From: Geosiphon pyriformis
Taxonomy: Eukaryota > Glomeromycota > Glomeromycetes > Archaeosporales > Geosiphonaceae
DNA length: 64,000 bases
Assembly (NCBI GenBank): GCA_016748015.1
Contig: JAAOMT010000283.1
Location: forward strand, 263,322-327,321
Direction of reading: 5' to 3'
Below the pieces are notes generated by a model. That model was not told the DNA's origin. It did not search any database and saw nothing but the letters and a program-made list of their open reading frames with translations. Shown here in pieces: positions 56,938 through 64,000 of this stretch (its first letter is position 1; each line of letters starts with the position of its first letter). Position numbers and translations under genes: made by a program.

Positions 56938-59377
56938 CATAAAAAAAAAAACTCTTTCTCTCCTAATTTTCATGACCATGAATAGAGCTAAAAGTAAAAA
57001 AGTTGCAAACATTATTTTTCTTATAGTAACTAATAAAGTTTCAACATGAGAGGGTTTTTCTGTTATTAAAGCAGTTAAACAAAACATTCTGGCAACATTT
57101 TCTTTAAAAAATATTAGTAAAAAGCTGTCTTTAGTGGCTTCTGGTTCATTTTCTTCTCTTTTGGCTAGAAGTTTTTCTCCAGTCAAAGTTCCTTCAAAAA
57201 GGCACATTTGGGTTAGTTCCAGTATTGTCTCTACCATTTCAAAAAGCCCAAAGATTTTTAATAACAAACCAGTCAACAAATTGGTCTTTCCTGCTTTTAC
57301 CACTCCCACTACTACTACTTCTACTACTACTGCTTCACAAATGGCTGCAAAAGCAAAAAATTCCAAAAAACAGCAGCAGATAGTTGCAACTACTATGGTC
57401 ACACCAAACCCTTTTGTAGTTCCAGATGAAATCTTTGGTAAGATCTCCACAGCAGCAGCCAGTCTTCTTCTTGATATAAATGGCAACAGCAGCAGCACAT
57501 CTCTCAAGATAGGCCAAAATCAACTACTGGCTGTGTTGTTAGATGTGGTACTCTCTGGCAGATCATTGCCAATTTTTGTAGCAAAACAGCTCATCAATTC
57601 AGATGACCTTAAAAATTGGACTGATCAGATAGAAATGAAATCAACTGTCTCTCCCCCAGTTTCTGGTGCTGCTAATAGTAGTGCTTGGAAAAATGTGAAT
57701 GGTCATCAGAGGTTCTCTGGTTGGATGGCCTCCAATCTAGTACTTGATGCTACATTTAAGATCAAAATGGCCCTGCTTGGTTCCTTGTTTCAGTTGCTGC
57801 CTAGTTGTATTGGGCTTAAGTCAGTTTCACAAAATACTATTAAATTGTTCTGTGTAGAATTTGCATTTCAAGAGTGTCTAAATAGTGCCACCAAAGTGGT
57901 CATCAGTGATAAAGTTTTTTTGACCACTTTTAAGATTGCACAATTTTCTGGTGTGGTCTCTGTTTCTTTATTTTCCTTGTTAGTTGTACTGCATGATATA
58001 CTTTTGGGTACCTCTTCTGATGACATCAAAACTGCTCTTGGCATTTTTGGTGTTGTCACTTCTATGAAGTTGAAGCCTGCAATATGCTGTGGTTAATTTT
58101 AAGGACATTTTTTCTGCTGCTGCTGCTCTCTCTAACTGGTTTGTATTGATCAGAAAAGATAATATTAGGATTTTTCCCATTACCAACTAAAAGGAGGTTA
58201 TCTTCTCAAGAGATATATTCAAAGCTAAGTTGGTCAATTTTCTATTTGGCTGTACTGCCTTTGAGATAAGTAATTTGGTCTTCCAAGTTGGTAGCCATAC
58301 ATGTTTCATTTCTTGCTCCTCTGAATCTTATCATTATCAATACTTTGCTATGGTTATCTTTGATTCTTTGAAATCTTTAAATGTTGCTGTGTCAAAAACT
58401 GGTACCTTGTATGGTTGTCACATCTGGTGGGAAACTCCTGGATGTTGCTGCTGCTACAAGTGTCAAAACTTGAATTATTTGGCTGTAGACTGCAAGAAGT
58501 TATCTTCTCTTTCAGCCAAACTCTTTTTCACCATCTTTGGTGGCCCCAAAAATCTCAAACCTTCATTTGCTGGATTTAAATTTTATGCCAAAGCTGCTGC
58601 TTTTGTGGTTTTTTCTGGTGCTGCTGCTGCTGATATGAACTTGGATTTTGGTGGTCTTTCTAAAACTGCAACACTCAAATTGTTTGCTGTCCCTTTTGTT
58701 CCCAATTCTGCTGTTGAATCTAGGTTGGCTTCTTTAGAATCCCATCTTAGTGAACTATCTGTGTTGTTAAAATCTTTAGTTGAACCTGTTTGTGTTCTAG
58801 TTGTATTAGTTACCAAATTGCTGTCTATTTTACCTGCCATGGATGTGTTAATAAGAAAAAGTGTGGCTGAGTTGGCTAAGCAAAATAAAGACTTGGCTGT
58901 TGTTGCCATCATAATGCAGAAAAAAATAACATGCCTTGAAAAAATATGTGAACGGGTCTGCTTGGAGGATAGATCAGATGGTAATAACATGGTTGATGAT
59001 ATTAATGATAATAATAATGAAGATAAAAACTTTTCAGTTTATAATAATACCTTTGATATTATGATGCACTTATGGGAAGATCAGCCTTCCAGAATCAAAT
59101 TCAGTCCTAATCAGACTGCTAAGTAGATGAGTGGTATGATTAAAAATAGTTATAAGCTTGTTAGCATTATGAGTAAGATGTATAAATTAGATATGTTTAA
59201 TACATTAGGTAGCAAAGATAGTACTAGTGTATAGTTAGAACTTTCCACTTGTGGTTAACCACATCTTGTAATTTCTGTATTATTGGGTGAACTGGCTTTG
59301 TGAAACCACCACATTACTGTGACTTAACTAATAAACAACCAGCGTGGCTACATGTTAACATAAAAAAAAAAAAAAGT
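56938..59377 (+). mobile_element. K3: full-length gag-only retroelement
   Basis: 2.44 kb: 5' UTR (A-run, then CTCTTTCTCTCC), ORF1 56972-59234, 3' UTR of about 130 bp, poly(A) at 59362-59375. Flanked by an 11-bp target-site duplication inside K2/K4. There is no room for an endonuclease or RT, so it is complete without enzymes. The poly(A) tail and 11-bp duplication indicate target-primed reverse transcription using enzymes supplied by another LINE, an inference. Confidence 0.82.
56972..59234 (+). pseudogene. K3 ORF1: gag-like protein with RRM-like folds and zinc knuckle
   Basis: ATG 56972 (MTMNRAKSKKVANIIFLIVT); TGA at 57046 where K6 has CGA. The frame then holds to an 11-nt deletion near 58077 (after VTSMKLKPA), and the next frame runs to TAG 59124 (Trp in the family pattern) and on to TAG 59232. 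Segments: Thr/Ser-rich N-terminus, MVTPNPFVVPDEIFGKISTA (57399), VNGHQRFSGWMASNLV, first RRM-like part (58000-58090), second RRM-like part FGCTAFEISNLVFQVGSHTC (58245), knuckle CYKCQNLNYLAVDC (58455-58495, Tyr for His), SHLSELSVLLKSLVEPV (58740), acidic tract, FDIMMHLWEDQPS (59050). It is an RNA-binding structural protein by architecture. Confidence 0.78.
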
Positions 59378-59755
59378 AGTAGTGAAAGTAGTGAGAGCAG
59401 GAAAGACCAAATTGTTGACTGGTCTGTTATTAAAAATTTTTGGGCTTTTTGAAGTGGTAGAGACAACACTAGAACTAACCCAAGTGTGTCTTTTAAAAAG
59501 AACTTTGACTGGAAAAAAACTACCAGCCAAAGGTGAAAAAAATAAACCAGAAGCCACTAAAGGCAGCTTATCACTAATATTTTTTAAAGGAAATATTGCC
59601 AGAACGTTTTGTCTAGCTGCTTCAATAACAGAGAAACTCTCTCATGTTGAAACTTTATTAGTTACTATAGAAAAAGTAACGTTTGCAACTTTTTTACTCT
59701 TAGCTCTATTCATAATTATGAATTTTTAGGAGAGAAAAAGTTTTTTTTTTTCTCC
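59378..59755 (-). pseudogene. K2/K4 ORF1, 5' part
   Basis: Minus strand from the 5' A-run near 59755 through AATAGAGCTAAGAG, SGLFFSPLAGSFFPVKVLFK (59550) and KSPKIFNNRPVNNLVFPALT to the insertion point of K3. It joins in sequence and frame content to 56937. The poly(T) that follows is the K3 tail, not part of this ORF. Confidence 0.75.
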
Positions 59756-59756
59756 T

Positions 59757-60406
59757 GCTCTTATTTACTGGTCTGTGCTGATTTTGTTTGTTACATACAC
59801 TCTATATATATCTACTAAATTCATATGTTGTAACATAGCAACAGTAGGACAAGCTTTGATCTTATTTGTAGCATATGTTTCTTCAAGTGATTTGGATAAC
59901 AGGTCTTTATTCAAATCATTTGTAACTATAATTATCTCTTTGTTTTGCACAATGTCTCCCAAAAGTTTCTTGATTTCTTTAGTGACTGCTCTCTTAGTAG
60001 GCAATTTGAAAGCAAGCATGTACAGTCCTACTATGTGCACATTGATTCTACCTCTAAATTTCAACCCCAAATGTAACAGCCTCCCATAATATCCCTTAAT
60101 TGTTTCTATATGGTGTATCCAACATTTTTTGACCAGTATACCAACACCAGTTCCCATTTGTTTCTCTGTGCTTAACTCCCAAAAGGCATGATATTCATTA
60201 GAGCCAAAAAATACACCTTTTTCTTTTATTGGAGTCATTTTAGTTTCTGTAACAATCATAAAGTCAAATTGTTCCTCAATAACTCAGCATAGCACCTCTT
60301 CAATTTTACCAGGATTATTAAGCCCTCTAACATTAACAGTACCAATTTTCCAAGTGTTGTTATTAAAGTATTTCTGTTCTATATTGGAATTAAATATGCT
60401 ACACAT
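59757..60406 (-). pseudogene. LINE-B ORF2: AP-like endonuclease (partial)
   Basis: Start ATG at 60406-60404 (MCSIFNSNIEQKYF), overlapping the ORF1 stop by 8 nt. Endonuclease motifs: WKIGTVNVRGLNN, FMIVTETKMT (60265), QMGTGVGILVKKC (60165), HIVGLYMLAFKLP (60030), and VTNDLNKDL (59930) in place of the usual GDxN form, with Gly changed to Asn. One TGA near 60285. Truncated after KISTDQ before the SDH motif, so no RT. Confidence 0.75.
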
Positions 60407-60978
60407 TATCTGTTTCCATAGATTTAGATTCTTCAGCAGTAGAACTGTTCCAGCTACTCTGTTTTTTCATTTGCTTCAATAATTCTAGAATGGGTTTCAA
60501 TGTTTTTTTGATTTTTTTGATTTCAAATTTTGGGTTGTATGCCTCTTTTTTTGCTGCTGAAATAGATTTAAATGTATTACTTTAGCTTGGTAATCTATTC
60601 TCCATCTCTTTTTTTTCTTTTAAGGTGTTACTTGGCTGTTAAGTAACTATTACTTCTTTTTTTTCTTTATTGTTACTCCAAGTTTGGCAGCAACTGCACT
60701 CAGCAGTTTTGCTATTTCATCAACCTGCTGTCTCAATTCATTAATTTCAGCCTTCCATGGTTGGTTGACTCTCTTTTTTGATCATTCTTCTCTATTGTTT
60801 ACTTGTAGACCAGGTTTCTGAGTACTGTTTGAATTGGTGTTGTTCTAATTATGGGGCAGTCTAAGTGCAGCCATTTCAGCATATGATCTTTCACTAAAGG
60901 CCTTGATGTTTTCCTTTGGAACATTCTTCTTAACATACAGCTTTGCCAACCTAATATTGTTGGTAACTTTTTTGGTAT
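60399..60978 (-). pseudogene. LINE-B ORF1, C-terminal part
   Basis: Contains RLAKLYVKKNVPKENIKAFS (60950-60890), SYAEMAALRLPHN and a stop, then a coiled-coil-like EINELRQQVDEIAKLL (60750-60700), Lys runs, and a tail KQSSWNSSTAEESKSMETDN ending TAG at 60401-60399. A frameshift separates the coiled coil from the tail. The knuckle region is not in the window. Confidence 0.6.
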
Positions 60979-61632
60979 TATTATGGTTGAAACTTATACT
61001 TCTTATTAATTATCACATGTATTAGCCACTAATGTCATATAAATTAGCCACTCTATTTTTAGTAAGTGATTATTGATCTGATTATTGATCTAATCATTGA
61101 CCACTTCTGATAGCTATATAAGTGATGAATCTTTTAACTATAGAAAAGTATGAAAAAATTAAAGAAATAAAATAAATAAAATAACACTTTCATCTCAATT
61201 CTTCTCTTATTGCTAATTTCTCTTTTCCTACTTTCAAGTATCTGAACATCTTAAAGATAAAAGATTACTTGTTGGTTATTCCTTACCCTTTTTCTGAAAT
61301 ATGTAATTACAGTATTTGAAGATTATTGAATAAAATGTGACTGAAGAGCACATCAGATACTTAATATTGAATTCTAAGAGCACTGATATGAGACATAGAA
61401 TTATACCAAGTGTGATCATTTGTTGACAGTACGAACTATCTCTCTACCTTTAGATTCTCTGGTTATTTTTGAAAAGTATAGCAACTAAGATATTTTATGA
61501 GACTAATCTCGCACATTGAATCCATACTTATTTAATTCACTCTTTGAAGTTGAATTTCCTTTAATTATTTCTATCACTCTACAATTCTGTTCTCCCTTGC
61601 TATCCATTAGATTGTTACTTTAATCTGTAACA
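60979..61632 (+). repeat. Gypsy-G LTR of G5
   Basis: 654 bp, TATTATGG (G-to-A) to CTGTAACA. Three 12-bp units at 61067-61102, 12-nt gap, TATATAAG at 61115-61122. A clean primer-binding site TGGTGCTCCCTGTGAGG follows at 61639-61655. Inserted in LINE-B. Confidence 0.88.
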
Positions 61633-61684
61633 TAAAAGTGGTGCTCCCTGTGAGGTTGTCAAAATCCACTTTGTTTCTTATTGT

Positions 61685-62072
61685 ATGGGTGATTATTTAT
61701 ACCTGCCACAACAATCAAAAGAACACTTTAAAGCACACAACAAAAATGATCTAGACTTTATTGAACCCAATCCTTTGCCTTTCTGCTTGATTTGCTTCCC
61801 CATTGAAAAACAATCTAGCAGACAATTCCAAGACTTTTGGAACTGGTTCTTGAATGAGCATTCAGCTAAAACCTACACAGCTTATACAATTTATTACTTT
61901 GACCAAGCTTATTTTGAAGATGACTTTGAAAAAAGCTATTAAACCACTCCTGTTTTTGATCTCTTTTCAAGTGAATCAGGACACTCCACACAAACAGTTA
62001 CACCTGAACCAATGGTTCAAGACCCTCTACAACAAAACATTCTGATTGCCCTCCAAGGTATACAGACTGCTT
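61685..62072 (+). pseudogene. gag: G5 Gag, N-terminal part only
   Basis: MGDYLYLPQQSKEHFKAHNK, matching the other Gags, with an internal deletion after YFEDDFEK that removes about 45 residues, so it rejoins at SY, stop, TTPVFDLFSSES. It ends near QGIQTAL, where K6 inserted. The rest of G5 is not in the window. Confidence 0.8.
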
Positions 62073-64000
62073 TAAAAAAAAAGTAGAAATAAACTCTTTC
62101 TCTCCTAAATTTCATGACCACAAATAGAGCTAAGAGTAAAAAAGTTGCAAACATTACTTTTCTTATAGTGACTAATAAAGTTTTAATACGAGAGGGTCTC
62201 TCTGTTATTGAAGCAGCTAGACAAAACATTCTGGCAACATTTCCTTTAAAAATAATAGTAATAAGCTGCCTTTAGCAGCTTCTAGTTCATTTTCTTCACC
62301 TTTGGCTGGTAGTTTTTCTCCAGTCAAAGTTCCTTCAAAAAAACACACTCAAGTTAGTTCCAGTGTTGTCTCCACTACTTTAAAAAGCCCAAAGATTTTT
62401 AATAACAGACTAGTCAACAAGTTGGTCTTTCCTGCTCTCATCACTCCCACTATTACTTCTATTACTACTGCTTTACAAATGGCCGTGAAAGCAAAAAATT
62501 CCAAAAAACAGCAGCAGGCAGTCACAACTGCTATGGTCACACCAAACCCCTTTGTAGTTTCAGATGAGATCTTCAGTAAGATCTCCACAGCAGCAGCCAG
62601 CCCTCTTCCTGATATGGATGGCAACAGCAGTGGCACATCTCCCAAGATGGGCCAAGATCAACCACTGGCTGTGTTGCTTAATGTGGTATTTTCCAGCAGA
62701 TCATCGCCAATTTCAGTAAAAAAACAGTCCATCAATCCAGATGATCTCAAAGATTGGGCTGATCAAATGGAAATGGAATCAACTGTTCCTTCCCTAGTTT
62801 CTGGTGCTGCTGATGGTGATGCTTGGGAAAATGTGAATGGTCATCAGAGGTTCTTTGGTTGGGTGGCCTCCAATCTAGTATCTGGAGCTACATTCAAGAT
62901 CAAAATGGCCCTGCTTGGTTCTTTGTTTCAGTTACTGCCTGTTTGTATTGGGCTTAAGTCAGTTTTACGAAATGCTATTAAGTTGTTCTGTATGGAATTT
63001 GCATCTTAGGAGTGTCTAAATAATGCCACCAAAGTGGCCATCAGTGATGAGGTGTTTTTGACCACTCTTAAGATTGCATGGTCTTCTGGTGTGGCCTCTG
63101 TTTCTTCCCCTTCTTTGTCAGTTGCACTGTGCAACATACCTTTGGGTATCTCTTCTGATGACATCAAAACTGCTCTTGGCATTTTTGGTGTTGTCACTTC
63201 TATGAAGTTGAAGCCTGCAATATGCTGTGGTTAATTTTAAGAACATTTCTTCTGCTGCTGCTGCTCTCTCTAACTAGTCTGTATTGGTCAGAAAAGATAG
63301 TGTTAGGATTCTTCCTGTTGCCAACCAAAAGGAGGTTATTTTCTCAAGAAATGTATTCAAAACTAAGTTGGTCAATCTTTCATTTGGCTGTACTGCCTTT
63401 GAGATAAGTAATTTGGTCACCCAAGTTGGTGGCCGTATGTGTTCATTCTTTGCTTCCCTGAATCTTATCGATGTCAACACTTTGCTGTAATTACCTTTGA
63501 TTCTTTGGAATCTCTAAATGTTGCTGTGTTAAAAACTGGTACCTTGTGTGGTTGTTGCATTTGGTGGGAAACTCCTGGGTGTTGCTACTGTTACAGATGT
63601 CAAGACTTGGATCATTTGGCCATGGACTGCAAGAAGTTGCCTCTTTCCACACCCAAACTCTACTTTAATACTTTTGGTGGCCCCAAAATTTTCAAACCTT
63701 CATTTGCTGAATCTAAATTTTATGCCAAAGCTGCTGCTTTTGTGGTTTCTCCTGGTGCTGCTGCTGCTAATATGAACTTGGATCTTGGTGGTCCTTCCAA
63801 AACTACACCACTTATGGTGCCTGCTATATCTTCTGTTTCTAAGTCTGCTGTTGAATCTAGGTTGGCTTCCTTGGAATCCCATCTTAGTGAACTCTCTGTG
63901 TTGATAAAATCCTTAGTTGAATTTGTTGGTGCTCTTGTTACATTGGTTACTAAACTGCTGTCTATTCCAACTGCCATGGATGTGTCAGTTAAGAAATGTG
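62073..64000 (+). mobile_element. K6: gag-only element, runs off the window
   Basis: 5' A-run at 62073, then AACTCTTTCTCTCC, as in K3. It interrupts G5 Gag. It is the least mutated K copy in the window in its knuckle and second RRM-like part. Its 3' end is not in the window. Confidence 0.8.
62114..64000 (+). pseudogene. K6 ORF1: gag-like protein (partial)
   Basis: ATG 62114 (MTTNRAKSKKVANITFLIVT). A one-base deletion near 62250 changes frame; then MVTPNPFVVSDEIFSKISTA (62533), DWADQMEMESTVPSLVSGAA, FKIKMALLGSLFQLLPVCIG. TAG at 63007. First RRM-like part CNIPLGISSDDIKTALGIFG (63140), the same 11-nt deletion as K3 near 63215, WSVLVRKDSVRI-like text, FGCTAFEISNLVTQVGGRMC (63382), one-base deletion near 63440, FAVITFDSLESLNVAVLKTG (63481), canonical knuckle CYRCQDLDHLAMDC (near 63592-63633), LASLESHLSELSVLIKSLVE (63860). 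Confidence 0.78.

Larger units (their letters stand above)
54706..59755 (-). mobile_element. K2/K4: one full-length K element on the minus strand, split by K3
   Basis: The 5' part is 59755-59378 and the 3' part is 56937-54706; K3 (56938-59377, plus strand) separates them. The two parts meet at the same point of the ORF (Thr-rich stretch). The overlap is AGTAGTGGGAG at 56927-56937 and AGTAGTGAAAG at 59378-59388, an 11-bp target-site duplication differing by two G-to-A changes. The 3' end has the family poly(A), seen here as T-runs, and a duplicated 3' UTR. No endonuclease or RT lies in it. Confidence 0.75.
59757..60978 (-). mobile_element. LINE-B fragment: end of ORF1 and endonuclease of ORF2
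   Basis: A different LINE, cut on the left by the K2/K4 5' end and on the right by the G5 LTR. It keeps the ORF1 C-terminus and the ORF2 endonuclease. It is related to LINE-A by the shared ORF1 block LAKLYVKKNVPKEN (LINE-A2 has LARLYVKKNVPISH) and by the ORF2 start pattern. Confidence 0.75.

Noticed and set aside
57134-58096. A 320-codon plus-strand frame taken as an isolated host gene
   Set aside because: It is the middle of K3 ORF1; homologues in K1, K2 and K6 and the flanking frames show it is part of a repeat.

Overview
The window is a block of nested, decayed retrotransposons from a eukaryotic genome, most probably a fungus. The protein families (zinc-knuckle ORF1 plus endonuclease-RT-RNase H LINEs, two Ty3/gypsy families, and a family with only a gag-like ORF) resemble what I remember from arbuscular mycorrhizal fungi (Glomeromycotina, such as Rhizophagus or Gigaspora). 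That placement is from memory of protein style, not a search. I see no host gene, tRNA, rRNA, CRISPR array or bacterial operon. The DNA is AT-rich, and nearly every reading frame is broken.

Layout. 1-3886: LINE-A1 (minus, runs off the left edge). 3887-4485: very AT-rich spacer. 4486-11286: LINE-A2 (plus). 11610-11680 and 18493-18514: pieces of an old gypsy-G LTR split by LINE-A3 (11681-18492, plus). 18515-50897: a tandem of two gypsy-G elements sharing a middle LTR (G1 then G3). G1 is interrupted in its RT domain by 17.7 kb made of G2 (22484-30283, plus, the best preserved copy) and a second gypsy family, E (30288-40148, minus). 50898-52045: G4 fragment. 52046-59755: K elements (K1, K2/K4, K3), with an E-type LTR fragment at 54238-54632. 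59757-60978: LINE-B fragment (minus). 60979-62072: G5 (5' LTR and start of gag). 62073-64000: K6, which runs off the right edge.

How the elements work. LINE-A encodes an ORF1 RNA-binding protein (two RRM-like folds and a CCHC knuckle), then an ORF2 with endonuclease, RT and RNase H. The ORF1 stop and ORF2 start overlap as AUGA in all three copies. Gypsy-G encodes Gag, then Pol in the -1 frame across a perfect U UUA AAC slippery site in all three copies, then integrase, then an unrecognised third ORF. Its LTR promoter carries a 12-bp minisatellite (1, 3, 7, 10, 11 or 11 exact units) ending exactly 12 nt before a TATATAAG box. Gypsy-E carries a dUTPase domain between protease and RT, plus its own third ORF. 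Family K has a gag-like ORF1 followed directly by a poly(A) tail and no enzyme, so it is probably mobilised in trans.

Decay is dominated by C-to-T and G-to-A changes. Most stops I checked fall where a sister copy has Trp or Gln. Catalytic Asp residues have become Asn in three families, protease DSG sites are lost in every gypsy copy, and knuckle His has become Tyr repeatedly. This looks like RIP-like mutation or deamination of methylated cytosine.
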